Shown: positions 33,354 to 41,877, numbered from the stretch's first letter. The stretch: DNA of 47,071 bases from Bacteroidota bacterium (GCA_018267515.1 JAFDYJ010000049.1:1-47071), one strand, 5' to 3'. Numbers and translations: made by a program. Notes: a model not told the origin generated them from the letters alone.

Positions 33354-36218
33354 TCAGAACATATGCATTCCTCCCATCTCAGGCCTGAATCTATTATTAT
33401 TGTTTGTCATATTAGGTTTTCCGAAATTTTTCAGGCTATAAGTGAAGGTCAGCATAAAATATTGTTGTAATACCTGGGTCCGGGTGTCCTGAATAAAGTT
33501 TTCAGATACAGTCCTGACCAGGCTCTGATTCTGTTTTAATAAATCGAATGCAGAAAGCTTCAATTCTCCCTGCCTGTTTTTCAGGAATTTTTTTCCTATT
33601 GCTGCGTTCCACAGCCAGTAGTTTTGATTCATGCCTGCAGACAATCCATTATAAGACTGGCCAGACAGGTCATTTTGAAAGAACCATCCGTTTTTGCTGA
33701 GTAGGTTTAATTGTAAGCCGGCAGACTGATTTACATAATTATTATTTGCCTGTCCTTTTGCTGTACTGGTTGCCTGGTTAAAGCTGGCATTATATGAAAT
33801 ATTAAAATCTATATATTCATTTATATTGCTGGCTATCACAACACCTGTATTATATCCATAATTATCGGTAATCGTTTTGACCTGGTTTATAAGACCCGGC
33901 ATCCTGGAATAAGTAAACCCTGCACTGAGATTGAAATTGGATTTAATGAACCTGAGCGGAGTACTGAAAGTTAGAAAAGTTCTCAGGCTTTTATACCCAT
34001 TTACATTTACAGGCTTTGACAATTGTGATCCATATTTCAATATAATACCCTGTTGAATTGTTGAATCTGCTGTTGGGCTAAACGTAGCATTTGAAATATA
34101 ATTCTGCTGTGATTCCATATAAACATTTGCAAAAAGACTTTGTCCTTTTGAAGTGTTGGTAAACGTATATCGTCCTGACAAGTAATGGGAATAAGATTGT
34201 TTCAGCTCGGGGTTACCGCTACTTACCCGCAATGGGTCGCTGGTGGTAACTACATCCTGCAATTGCGTTACAGAAGGGAAATTAGTTCTGGCCCTGTAAA
34301 AGATCCTGATACTGCTCCGGGGAGAGATCTTTTTCATCCACATCAAATTGGGTAAAACATTGCTGAAAGATTGATCTACCTGTATATTTGTCGGAAATAT
34401 TCTTTGGCTTTGCAAACGGGAATGCTGAAAAGAAACTCCAACTGAAAATTGATTATCCCGGCTCTGGCCCAGGCGATAGGTTACACCGCCATTTTGAGTT
34501 GTAGTTGTATTATCAAATTTGTTAGAAAATAATGTATCAAACCTGGAATATTTTTGTCCTATCAAATCATAAGAATAGGTTTTCTGGTCAGCCTTATTTT
34601 TTGAAAACGAAGGGTTATAATTAAACTGTAATTGCCCTTTTTTCCCTATTGGCTCCGTATAAGCCGCATTGGCAGAAATAGTATGCCCATTGGTAGGATT
34701 GGTGACGTACTGATTTTGTAATGAATCTAAAGGAACTTGGGAAAAAGGATCAAAAAAGCGGTACTGGGAATACACGAAGTTTTCGCCATTATTCTTATTA
34801 AAAGTTGTATTCAGATCCACAGAAAATGTTCTTCCTTTCTTTTTAAATGAGTGCCGGTATAAAATACTATTTCTTAAATTATACCCGTCTCTGTTATAGG
34901 TGCTGTTGCTATTAGCAGTATTCAATGAATCATTAGTATCGTAGAAAGCATGGGAGATACCTCCTGAAAGAGATTTATTATTTTGAAAATTCAGGCTGGG
35001 TGAAATAATAAATGAATTGTTTGAATCCATTTTATATTCAATCCGCATATTTATCCGGTGATTAAAATTCTTACTTGTTGAATTGTTATTTTGATCTGAG
35101 AATTGAGTTTTACCATTAAACAATGTCTGGCTTTTCACAAGCTGATCATTTGTATTTGTACTGTTATTGAAAAAATAACTACCGGTCATATTAACTTTCT
35201 GAGACCACTTGTCAGAGTAATTTATCCCAAATGAATTGGTGGTGCTTATTCCATTTTGTTGCCCAACCGAAAAACCACCTCCACCACCGCCAAAACCACC
35301 ACCGCCGCCACGGCCACCAAAATTTCCACCGCCAAAACCACGACCGCCCCCCATACTGGTTGCACCTAAGAGATCCTGTGAAGCAAAATTTTGTTGATTA
35401 ATATTATTAAAATTTCCAATGAAGGAAATACGGCGATCTCCACTAAAAAAGCTCACATTTCCACCACCTGAATACCTGTCATCAGTTCCATATCCGGCAT
35501 ATATCCTTCCAAATTGTCCATTTTTCAATCCACTTTTAGTAACTATATTTATAGACTTGGAAGAATTGCCGTCATCAAATCCTGTGAATTGAGCCTGATC
35601 GCTTAATCGGTCAAACACCTGTATTTTATCAACAATAGCAGAAGGGAGATTTCTAAGAGTAGCTGTAGCGTCATCACCAAAAAAATCTTTGCCATCCACA
35701 GTTACTTTTTTTACCTGGTCACCCTGTGCGGTCACATTTCCGCTTTTATCAACAGTAATTCCAGGCATCTTTTTAATTAAATCTTCAGTGGTTGCATCCG
35801 GATTGACTTTGAACTGGCTGGCATTAAATTGAGTGGTATCACCTTTTTGCTGAGTAGGAGGAGTTCTTGAAACTAATACCACTTCTCCCATTTGTTTAAC
35901 TTGTTTTGCAACAGCTATGGTTCCCAGATCTAAAGCCGGGTTCTGTGTTTTAAGCCGCCTGGAAAAACCATCATAGTCAATAAAGCTAATTCTCAGAATA
36001 AATGAATCTATAGGTAAAGACTTAAATTCAAAAGATCCTTTTGTGTCTGCAACTGTTTGAAAACTAACAGTCGTATCCTTAACTTTTAAAAGCGTTAATG
36101 TGGCTCCCGCCAAAGGTTTATTATCTGCACTGTCTACCAGCTTTCCCTTAATACTCTGAGCCTGAACAGCTCCTGATAAAATCAACAAATAAAAAAAGAC
36201 GAATCTAATTTTCTTCAT
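33354..36218 (-). CDS. Outer-membrane beta-barrel protein with carboxypeptidase-regulatory and plug-like domains
   Basis: The product is 954 residues from ATG 36218. The frame extends to 36272, but that stretch carries the promoter, and the chosen start gives a signal peptide (MKKIRFVFFYLLILSGAVQA). A carboxypeptidase-regulatory-like domain (GKLVDSADNKPLAGATLTLL) comes first, then a plug-like domain (TTEDLIKKMPGITVDKSG, KVTVDGKDFFGDDATATLRN, IDKIQVFDRLSDQ). The rest is an OMP_b-brl_3-type barrel. A glycine-rich loop lies between plug and barrel. Such proteins resemble TonB receptors but their substrates are unknown. It heads the unit with the one-TM protein and two Spy-like genes. Confidence 0.85.
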   Translation of the reverse strand: MKKIRFVFFYLLILSGAVQAQSIKGKLVDSADNKPLAGATLTLLKVKDTTVSFQTVADTKGSFEFKSLPIDSFILRISFIDYDGFSRRLKTQNPALDLGTIAVAKQVKQMGEVVLVSRTPPTQQKGDTTQFNASQFKVNPDATTEDLIKKMPGITVDKSGNVTAQGDQVKKVTVDGKDFFGDDATATLRNLPSAIVDKIQVFDRLSDQAQFTGFDDGNSSKSINIVTKSGLKNGQFGRIYAGYGTDDRYSGGGNVSFFSGDRRISFIGNFNNINQQNFASQDLLGATSMGGGRGFGGGNFGGRGGGGGFGGGGGGFSVGQQNGISTTNSFGINYSDKWSQKVNMTGSYFFNNSTNTNDQLVKSQTLFNGKTQFSDQNNNSTSKNFNHRINMRIEYKMDSNNSFIISPSLNFQNNKSLSGGISHAFYDTNDSLNTANSNSTYNRDGYNLRNSILYRHSFKKKGRTFSVDLNTTFNKNNGENFVYSQYRFFDPFSQVPLDSLQNQYVTNPTNGHTISANAAYTEPIGKKGQLQFNYNPSFSKNKADQKTYSYDLIGQKYSRFDTLFSNKFDNTTTTQNGGVTYRLGQSRDNQFSVGVSFQHSRLQSQRIFPTNIQVDQSFSNVLPNLMWMKKISPRSSIRIFYRARTNFPSVTQLQDVVTTSDPLRVSSGNPELKQSYSHYLSGRYTFTNTSKGQSLFANVYMESQQNYISNATFSPTADSTIQQGIILKYGSQLSKPVNVNGYKSLRTFLTFSTPLRFIKSNFNLSAGFTYSRMPGLINQVKTITDNYGYNTGVVIASNINEYIDFNISYNASFNQATSTAKGQANNNYVNQSAGLQLNLLSKNGWFFQNDLSGQSYNGLSAGMNQNYWLWNAAIGKKFLKNRQGELKLSAFDLLKQNQSLVRTVSENFIQDTRTQVLQQYFMLTFTYSLKNFGKPNMTNNNNRFRPEMGGMHMF
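35272..35352 (-). repeat. Glycine-codon low-complexity tract in the barrel gene
   Basis: About 80 bases made mainly of CCA/CCG/ACC triplets encode a stretch of about 27 residues dominated by Gly, with Phe and Arg at intervals (GRGFGGGNFGGRGG and on). It sits just after the plug-like domain. The tract is likely to vary in length by replication slippage, but its length is in frame here. Confidence 0.75.
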
Positions 36219-36244
36219 AAAAATAATTATACAGTTTAGACGCC

Positions 36245-36272
36245 CAAACATAGTATAACCTTCGTATTTCAA
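36245..36272 (-). promoter_or_regulatory. Consensus Bacteroidota promoter for the barrel-Spy operon
   Basis: On the minus strand TTG (36272-36270) is followed after 17 bases by TATGTTTG (36252-36245), an exact consensus match. Transcription would start near 36239, about 20 bases before ATG 36218, which supports that start. Confidence 0.7.
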
Positions 36273-36408
36273 TAGGAAAATTCTTTTTCTTGATGATCGG
36301 CAAAAAAAAGATATAAAGTGGTTATAAAATTGCCTTTTCGATTATCACGAACACATCTTATTTACCTGAACTCTATTATCTTGCACTCTCTTAAGAATAA
36401 AATGATAT

Positions 36409-36924
36409 ATGGAATATTCTAAAATTGTTGCTGTTACCGGTTTACCGGGACTATACGAATTGATTAACAGTAAAACTGATGGAGCTATCGTTCGTTCGCT
36501 TGAAGATAAATCTACCCGTTTCATATCAGGCAGGATTCACAACTTTTCCCAATTGGAAAGTATTGAAGTTTTCACAAAAGCAGATAATATCAATCTTGCG
36601 GACGTTTTTATTGCCATGCAAAAAGGAAATACCAGTCTTCCCAATGAAAAAGATCCTGTCGCTGTAAAAAAATACTTTGAAACCATAATGCCGGATCTTG
36701 ATTTTGAAAGAGTATATAGCAGTGATCTTAAAAAAATGGTACGCTGGTTTGATATACTTATAAAAAATAACATAGAAATAAAACTTTCTGAATCAGAAGC
36801 ACCATTAATAGAGCCGGAAGCTGAACCCGCTGTTGATACAAAAGAAGAAAAGCTCACTGCATCAAAAGATAAGAAGGCGGCAAAGAAAACAGAAAAGAAA
36901 GCAACCGCCTCCAAGAAAAAATAG
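36409..36924 (+). CDS. DUF5606-domain protein with lysine-rich tail
   Basis: The product is 171 residues. The first 130 or so (KIVAVTGLPGLYELINSK, GAIVRSLEDKSTRFISG, ISIFTKA-like SIEVFTKADNINLADVF, DFERVYSSDLKKMVRWFDIL) match the DUF5606 family found across Bacteroidota. The rest is an Ala/Lys/Glu-rich low-complexity tail (KDKKAAKKTEKKA). There is no signal peptide, so it should be cytoplasmic; the basic tail may bind nucleic acid, but the function is unknown. It is followed by pepF after 35 bases in the same direction. Confidence 0.8.
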   Translation: MEYSKIVAVTGLPGLYELINSKTDGAIVRSLEDKSTRFISGRIHNFSQLESIEVFTKADNINLADVFIAMQKGNTSLPNEKDPVAVKKYFETIMPDLDFERVYSSDLKKMVRWFDILIKNNIEIKLSESEAPLIEPEAEPAVDTKEEKLTASKDKKAAKKTEKKATASKKK

Positions 36925-36959
36925 TCTTTGGCATTTTCCTGACCTTTCTAAAATTATTT

Positions 36960-38687
36960 ATGAATTATTCTGCCGACATAAAGAAAATGTCTCGTCATTT
37001 CCTTCCTGAAGAATTTGCAATTACTACATGGGAATCGTTGGAGCCCTTTTTAAAAAACCTGGTAGACAGAGGAATAAATAATCTGCAGGAGTTGGAACAA
37101 TGGTTGCACGATGCCAGCGAACTGGAGGCTGTAATCAGTGAAGAGGCAAGTTGGCGGCAAATCCGGGTAACCTGTGATACTGAAAATAAAAGCCTGGAAG
37201 AATCGTTCGTTTTTTTCATGATGGAGATTCAACCCCAGATTCAAACCTATTCAGATAAGTTAAACAAAAAGCTAATTGAAAATCCATTTGCCGGAGAATT
37301 GGATTCTAAAAAATATTTTACCTACCTGCGAAATGTAAAGAAGAATATTGATTTGTTCCGGAAAGAAAATATACCCTTGCAGGCTGAGCTCAATGTAGAA
37401 TCCCAGCATTATGCAATGATAGCAGGGAAAATGACAGTACAGGTAAAAGGACAGGAATATACGTTGCAACAGGCAACAAAATTTTTAGAAAATCCTGACC
37501 GGAAACTCAGAGAAGAGGTTTACCGGAAAATCAATGAAAGACGTTTACAGGATAAAAAAGATCTGGATGAACTCTTCACCCGGCTTGTCAATAAGCGTCA
37601 GCAAATGGCACTTAATTCAGGTTTTGAGAATTATCGTGATTTCAGGTTTGTGGAATTGGGGCGTTTCGACTATACAAAAAATGATTGTTTCCAATTTCAT
37701 GATGCCGTGCATGAATATGTTATGCCATTGGTTAATGAAATCTATGAGAACAAAAAGAAAAGACTTAGGCTTAGCACTCTCAGACCCTGGGACATAGATG
37801 CGGAGCCGCAAGGAACAGAACCTCTTCATCCTTTTAAAAACGGTGATGAGTTAGTTGAAAAAACAATTTCCTGTTTTCAGGAATTAGATCCTTTTTTCGG
37901 TGATTGCCTATCTAAAATGAAAGCTATGGGCCACCTGGATCTTGAAAGCCGAAAAGGTAAAGCTCCCGGTGGATACAATATGCCGTTGATGGAAAGCGGC
38001 GCTCCGTTTATATTTATGAATGCTGCCGGACAATTGGACGATGTGACAACAATTGTTCATGAAGGCGGACATGCCGTCCATTCTTTTCTTACTCATAACC
38101 TGGAACTTAACGGATTCAAAGAATACCCTACCGAAATAGCAGAAGTTGCCAGTATGTCTATGGAATTATTCAGCATGGATCATTGGAATGTTTTTTTTGA
38201 CAATAAAAATGAACTGGTCCGGGCAAAAGAACAACAACTGGAACGTGTCATTACAATTTTTCCCTGGATAGCAACAATCGACAAGTTTCAGCACTGGGTA
38301 TATGAACATCCGGGCCATTCATTAGAAGAAAGAGCGGATAACTGGATGAGGATTCTTGAAGAATTTTCATCTCCGGTTATTGATTTTTCGGGTTTAAATG
38401 AATATCGACGCTATTACTGGCAGCGGCAGCTCCATCTTTTCGAAGTTCCATTTTATTATATTGAATATGGAATTGCACAATTGGGAGCCATCGGACTTTG
38501 GAAACAATTTAAACAAAATAAAAAACAAACTTTATCCAATTATATTAACGCATTGTCCCTGGGCGGAACAAAAACCCTTCCGGAACTTTTTAAAACTGCA
38601 GGGCTTTCGTTTGATTTTTCTTCAGGCCCGGTAAGTGAGCTGATGAAATTTGTAAAAAAAGAAATGGATAGCCTGGTATATGAATAA
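36960..38687 (+). CDS. M3-family oligoendopeptidase (PepF-like)
   Basis: The product is 575 residues, the usual length. The zinc site is HEGGH (367-371) inside TTIVHEGGHAVHSFLTH, with the third ligand in PTEIAEVASM (Glu395 most likely). The N-terminal helical region and the C-terminal ELFKTAGLSFDFS resemble PepF/M3B oligoendopeptidases. No signal peptide is present, so it should degrade short peptides in the cytoplasm. It is probably cotranscribed with the DUF5606 gene. Confidence 0.93.
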   Translation: MNYSADIKKMSRHFLPEEFAITTWESLEPFLKNLVDRGINNLQELEQWLHDASELEAVISEEASWRQIRVTCDTENKSLEESFVFFMMEIQPQIQTYSDKLNKKLIENPFAGELDSKKYFTYLRNVKKNIDLFRKENIPLQAELNVESQHYAMIAGKMTVQVKGQEYTLQQATKFLENPDRKLREEVYRKINERRLQDKKDLDELFTRLVNKRQQMALNSGFENYRDFRFVELGRFDYTKNDCFQFHDAVHEYVMPLVNEIYENKKKRLRLSTLRPWDIDAEPQGTEPLHPFKNGDELVEKTISCFQELDPFFGDCLSKMKAMGHLDLESRKGKAPGGYNMPLMESGAPFIFMNAAGQLDDVTTIVHEGGHAVHSFLTHNLELNGFKEYPTEIAEVASMSMELFSMDHWNVFFDNKNELVRAKEQQLERVITIFPWIATIDKFQHWVYEHPGHSLEERADNWMRILEEFSSPVIDFSGLNEYRRYYWQRQLHLFEVPFYYIEYGIAQLGAIGLWKQFKQNKKQTLSNYINALSLGGTKTLPELFKTAGLSFDFSSGPVSELMKFVKKEMDSLVYE

Positions 38688-38716
38688 AATATACCCACAA
38701 AATGGTATGCCTTTAA

Positions 38717-38748
38717 TTGGGAAAATATATACCTACCCTTTACATTTG
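38717..38748 (+). promoter_or_regulatory. Consensus promoter in the pepF / fur-like intergenic region
   Basis: TTG (38717-38719), 21-base spacer, TACATTTG (38741-38748): an exact match to TTG-N17..23-TAnnTTTG. It points into a 100-base gap with no gene in that direction; the next gene is on the opposite strand. The predicted product is the small RNA below. Confidence 0.6.
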
Positions 38749-38754
38749 TAAATA

Positions 38755-38828
38755 CATTATTAGAATCATCAAAATAGTAGCAAGTCCTTAACCTTTGGTC
38801 CCGTTGTTTTCACACCGGGACATTTTTT
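38755..38828 (+). ncRNA. Candidate small RNA of about 75 nt
   Basis: The consensus promoter at 38717-38748 predicts a transcript start near 38755. A rho-independent terminator (GTCCCG 38797-38802, CGGGAC 38815-38820, seven T to 38828) ends it about 75 bases later. The transcript has no reading frame of note. An alternative is that the terminator serves only pepF, which ends 110 bases upstream, and the promoter match is chance. No known RNA family is recognised. Confidence 0.4.
38797..38828 (+). terminator. Rho-independent terminator downstream of pepF / candidate small RNA
   Basis: The six-pair G/C-rich stem GTCCCG/CGGGAC with a 12-base loop is followed by A and seven T. It lies 110 bases after pepF. 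Confidence 0.75.
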
Positions 38829-38854
38829 TGTTGCAGGTAAAAGCCTGTCATTTA

Positions 38855-39271
38855 TTAATTGCAAACGCTGCATATCCCTTCCACCAACACTTCAACTTTA
38901 TTTACCGAGTATCCGGCCGGCAAACCAATTTCCGGAGTTATTATATCGTCGAGACAATATGTATTTCTACAATTGCTGCAAACAAAATGAATATGCCGAT
39001 GGCGGTGATGACCTGCTGAACAATTGTCTTTGCACAACGCATATTGAACAGAATTATCCGATGTGGGTATGGTATGGATAATTCCCTTTTCAACAAAAGC
39101 CTGAAGAGTCCGATATACCGTCACACGGTCCATCTTTTCCCCAAAATTGTTTTCAAAATCACTATGAGTAAGGGCGCCATTATGAGTCAAAAAAAGAGTA
39201 AGAATTTTTTTTCTAACCTCTGTTATGCTTAATTGATTTTTTCTTAGAATACCCTCAGTGCATGTATTCAT
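38855..39271 (-). CDS. Fur-family metalloregulator
   Basis: The product is 138 residues. The winged-helix domain has TEVRKKILTLFLTH and the recognition helix region DRVTVYRTLQAFVEKG. The metal-sensing part has HHRHRHIHFVC (from His88) and two structural-zinc pairs, CSNC (98-101) and CSVC (134-137), as in Fur/Zur/PerR proteins. Which metal or oxidant it senses is not clear from sequence; the His-rich segment would fit zinc or iron. It is the second gene after the SCO gene (30-base gap), so it is likely cotranscribed with a copper-chaperone-like protein. A candidate small RNA lies just beyond its 3' end on the other strand. Confidence 0.88.
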   Translation of the reverse strand: MNTCTEGILRKNQLSITEVRKKILTLFLTHNGALTHSDFENNFGEKMDRVTVYRTLQAFVEKGIIHTIPTSDNSVQYALCKDNCSAGHHRHRHIHFVCSNCRNTYCLDDIITPEIGLPAGYSVNKVEVLVEGICSVCN

Positions 39272-39301
39272 GGCAAATAATTTTTAATTTTTTCCTGTCA
39301 A

Positions 39302-39910
39302 TTATTCCTTCAGCATTTTATCAATGTCCGACATCAGCTGATTTACTTCACTTCCCTTTAACCCGTCACAAATTTCTTTCACCTCTCCTTTCCGGTTTAC
39401 CAGTGCCCAAAACTGGGTATGCAGAAAATCATCATCTATATTCCGAAGATTATTTTTTGGATCGTCAATCTGGTAACTAAGTCTTGCCTGGTTATAAAGA
39501 CTGTCTTTTCTTCCGGTTAAAAAAATCCATTTATCGGTAGAAACTCCCAACGAATCTGCATATCTCTTTAACCGGGAAACAGAATCCGTTCCGGGATCAC
39601 AGGTATGCGAAAGAATTAAAAAATCTTTCTCATTCTTAAAACGTTCATACACTTTTTTCATGTTATTATTCATCTTCGGGCAAATACCTTTGCAGGTTGT
39701 AAAAAAATATTCTGCCACATATACTTTTCCGGCTACATCCTCATTGGTTATTCTTTTTCCATCCTGGTCAATAAAAGAAAAAGGCAATACCTGGCTGATC
39801 GTTGGTGTCTGGACTTTACCAAATCCAGGAATAACTTTTATCAGCGTAAAATAAAAGACAAGGAAGAGCGCCACAAAAAACAAAACGTAATAAAATATTT
39901 TTTTTCTCAT
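39302..39910 (-). CDS. SCO1/SenC-family copper chaperone / thioredoxin-fold protein
   Basis: The product is 202 residues. An N-terminal membrane anchor (FYYVLFFVALFLVFYFTLI) is followed by a thioredoxin-like domain. The Cu-site cysteines are in TTCKGICPKM (Cys73 and Cys77) and the distal histidine in DDFLHTQFWAL (His164), so all three ligands are present. SCO proteins deliver copper to the CuA centre of cytochrome oxidase or act as thiol reductants, outside the inner membrane. No oxidase genes are nearby. It leads a unit with the Fur-like gene, with a -7 element at 39926. Confidence 0.9.
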   Translation of the reverse strand: MRKKIFYYVLFFVALFLVFYFTLIKVIPGFGKVQTPTISQVLPFSFIDQDGKRITNEDVAGKVYVAEYFFTTCKGICPKMNNNMKKVYERFKNEKDFLILSHTCDPGTDSVSRLKRYADSLGVSTDKWIFLTGRKDSLYNQARLSYQIDDPKNNLRNIDDDFLHTQFWALVNRKGEVKEICDGLKGSEVNQLMSDIDKMLKE

Positions 39911-39925
39911 TACAAAAATTGAACA

Positions 39926-39933
39926 GCAAATTT
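39926..39933 (-). promoter_or_regulatory. -7 promoter element for the SCO-fur unit
   Basis: On the minus strand TAAATTTG matches TAnnTTTG exactly. No TTG is found at the -33 distance. The leader would be under 15 bases. Confidence 0.4.
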
Positions 39934-40045
39934 ACTGAGAAGTGTGCATTTTTGCCTTCACCCGGTGCATGAATACTTAAATAATTATTCAAAAAGTAAA
40001 CCGGGATACATTAAAACCCGAAAAGAAAGGAAGTGAAAATGACAA

Positions 40046-40456
40046 TTAATCTGCAACAGCGCTATAGCTGTTCATTAATCTTCCAAATACAAAATAGGCT
40101 CCTGACAAACCAATCATTGAAAAAAAGATATCATAATAGTCAAAGGTTCTGCCAAAAATGGGAATGAGTTGCAAATATTCATTGATTACAAGAAGGCCGA
40201 ATCCTATGAGACATACATTTCTGAGATCATTAAAGGAATGAATACGAAAGATCCGGGCCATGAAAAATCTTTTTCCATAAAAAAACCAAAATGCTCCAAA
40301 GGGAATCAGAAAAGAGCCAACCAGGTTGGGTGCAATTCCTAAAAGAAATCTTCCGGATCCTTCAACAGCATGAAGCGGCCTGATACCAAACTTGACAGTC
40401 CATATAAGTATAGTTCCAAAAATAACTGCCCATTTGCTAATTCGTTTCAATTCCAT
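40046..40456 (-). CDS. Multi-pass membrane protein, VanZ-like features
   Basis: The product is 136 residues with four likely membrane segments (WAVIFGTILIWTVKFGI, PNLVGSFLIPFGAFWFFYG, VCLIGFGLLVINEYLQLI, YYDIFFSMIGLSGAYFVFG). The arrangement NLVGSFLIPFG, then ...NEYLQ...GRTFDYYDIFFSMIG, recalls VanZ-like proteins, in which a Glu and an Asp flank the last helices. This assignment is tentative. VanZ-like proteins affect glycopeptide sensitivity in some bacteria, which cannot be assumed here. The gene is downstream of GH25 on the same strand, with 218 bases between. Confidence 0.6.
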   Translation of the reverse strand: MELKRISKWAVIFGTILIWTVKFGIRPLHAVEGSGRFLLGIAPNLVGSFLIPFGAFWFFYGKRFFMARIFRIHSFNDLRNVCLIGFGLLVINEYLQLIPIFGRTFDYYDIFFSMIGLSGAYFVFGRLMNSYSAVAD

Positions 40457-40500
40457 ATTAAGTTAACAATGCCTAAAAATAGAAAAAAATCAATTAGTTC

Positions 40501-40526
40501 AAAATACCAGTTACAAGGTATTTTTT
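40501..40526 (-). terminator. Hairpin with T-runs between the GH25 and VanZ-like genes
   Basis: AAAATACC (40501-40508) and GGTATTTT (40517-40524) pair perfectly across an eight-base loop. On the minus strand it could end the GH25 transcript, although the longer T-run (40521-40526) lies on the plus strand, where there is no gene. Confidence 0.35.
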
Positions 40527-40674
40527 AAGCGCTATTTTCTCATACGCTTTTAATAATAATGCTGTCTCAAAAAAATAAACCTTAAAGAATTTCTATTTCG
40601 ATGTAACCTGCATTTTAAGATGAATCTTTGGGAAAGATTAAAAGTCTAAAACATTAAATCCTTACTTATGAAAT

Positions 40675-41448
40675 TCAGCGGACAAGCAGGTTTTTAAAAT
40701 CAACTGAATCGCCATTAAATACATTAAAATCCACCCTGGAGAATATGCCGTTTACCCTCCCTTTATCACTATGTTGCCAAAAAGACCAGGTTCTGTCAAT
40801 CCGGGGTTGTTGCGGTTGATAATAATGTGCAATCCATAATGGATACTTGTCGAAGTCATGTCCTAAACGCTGATTATAAAAATCCACATTGGTATAGATT
40901 ATTGGTCTCACCTGGTAATAATTCTCCACAGTTTCCAGCCATTGTTTTATTTCCCTTTGCAAATTCATTGTAGAATTGCCATTGGCTTGCTCAACGTCTA
41001 ACACAGGGGGCAGGTCGCCTTTTTCCAAATCAACTGTATTTATAAAATTTTCAGCCTGCATTTTTCCATCTTTCGAACCAATAAAAAAATGATACGCTCC
41101 ACGAACCATACCGGCCTGTTTTGCTCTTTTCCAATTTCTTTGAAACTGGGGATCGGTGTTTCCAATTCCTTCTGTAGCTTTCATAAAGGCAAAACCCAGT
41201 TTAATATCTTTTACATTCATCGCCTGAACCTCCTCCCAGGCAATCAATCTCTGATATTTGGAAACATCAATACCATGAATTGAATAATTATCGGGAATTA
41301 TAATTCCGAATTCAGGGTAACTGACAAATTCAGGATGCTTGTGCTGCCACCTCTGATACAGAATCCAACCAGTCATAACGAAAAGAAAAAATGCGACCGC
41401 AAAGAGTATTTGTTTTCTGATTATCTTTTTTTTCCTTTTGAAACTCAT
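40675..41448 (-). CDS. Membrane-anchored glycoside hydrolase family 25 lysozyme
   Basis: The start is placed at ATG 41448 (257 residues): the upstream 40 codons of the frame are unlike coding sequence, while the chosen start gives a basic end and one membrane helix (ILFAVAFFLFVMTGWILY). The GH25 domain begins HGIDVSKYQ (Asp61), continues GFAFMKATEGIGNTDP and GAYHFF, and has the catalytic pair in PPVLDVEQ (Asp151 and Glu153). The last part has YTNVDFYN and the WIAHYYQP/RTWSFWQHS motifs. GH25 enzymes cut the N-acetylmuramic acid bond of peptidoglycan. Anchoring suggests a role in cell-wall remodelling, not secretion. The 429-base region upstream holds a folded-RNA candidate. Confidence 0.9.
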   Translation of the reverse strand: MSFKRKKKIIRKQILFAVAFFLFVMTGWILYQRWQHKHPEFVSYPEFGIIIPDNYSIHGIDVSKYQRLIAWEEVQAMNVKDIKLGFAFMKATEGIGNTDPQFQRNWKRAKQAGMVRGAYHFFIGSKDGKMQAENFINTVDLEKGDLPPVLDVEQANGNSTMNLQREIKQWLETVENYYQVRPIIYTNVDFYNQRLGHDFDKYPLWIAHYYQPQQPRIDRTWSFWQHSDKGRVNGIFSRVDFNVFNGDSVDFKNLLVR

Positions 41449-41877
41449 GGAGGGTGGGCAATAGTTTCTATTGCAATGATACAAGCAATTTGAAGAATCT
41501 AAAGCCCTTAACGATGTTTTAGCAAAATCTAAAGAGATGAAATCACTTTTTTTTGAAATGAATAACAAAAGGGCTGCTGGTTGCAGCCCCGTTCCGCCCT
41601 CATAGGTAAGTCCGTAAAAGCGGACTCCAGAACTTTTTTAGTTGTTTAAAATAAAAATCGCCTTGTTTTGCCATGAAGTCTTAAATTTTACGGAAAACAT
41701 CATGCCAATCATTAAAAATGGGGGTAGCTAACTTATTAACACTTCTAAACTATTGACAGATAGTTACTACAGGATATGTTTTACTCCGTCGCCAGGCTTA
41801 TGCCGACAATAGAACTATAAAGAATGGGAGCTCCTGGAAAATTTTTATTAGAAAAAATTAATTTTTTTTAACCCTTG
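41449..41877. other. Intergenic region between GH25 and the helicase, with structured segment
   Basis: These 429 bases lie between the GH25 start and the helicase stop, both on the minus strand. The segment 41571-41633 folds strongly (see its own entry). Beyond it are a GGAGCTCC palindrome (41827-41834) and AT-rich sequence. No consensus promoter for GH25 was found. Confidence 0.5.
41571..41633 (-). ncRNA. Folded RNA candidate or 3' element with terminator-like hairpin
   Basis: On the minus strand the segment reads GTTCTG, then AGTCCG-loop-CGGACT, then CGGAAC, which closes on GTTCTG, then GGGCTGC-AACCA-GCAGCCC followed by TTTTG. The closing pair set contains one G.U that would be C.A if the plus strand were transcribed, so minus-strand RNA fits better. 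It may be the 3' end of the helicase transcript, a leader of GH25, or an independent small RNA. It does not match SRP RNA, 6S or tmRNA cores that I recognise. Confidence 0.35.

Noticed and set aside
41569..41640. SRP RNA, 6S RNA or tmRNA at the folded segment upstream of GH25
   Set aside because: The conserved cores of these RNAs (such as the GGTCAGG...GGAAGCAGCC loop of SRP RNA) are not present.
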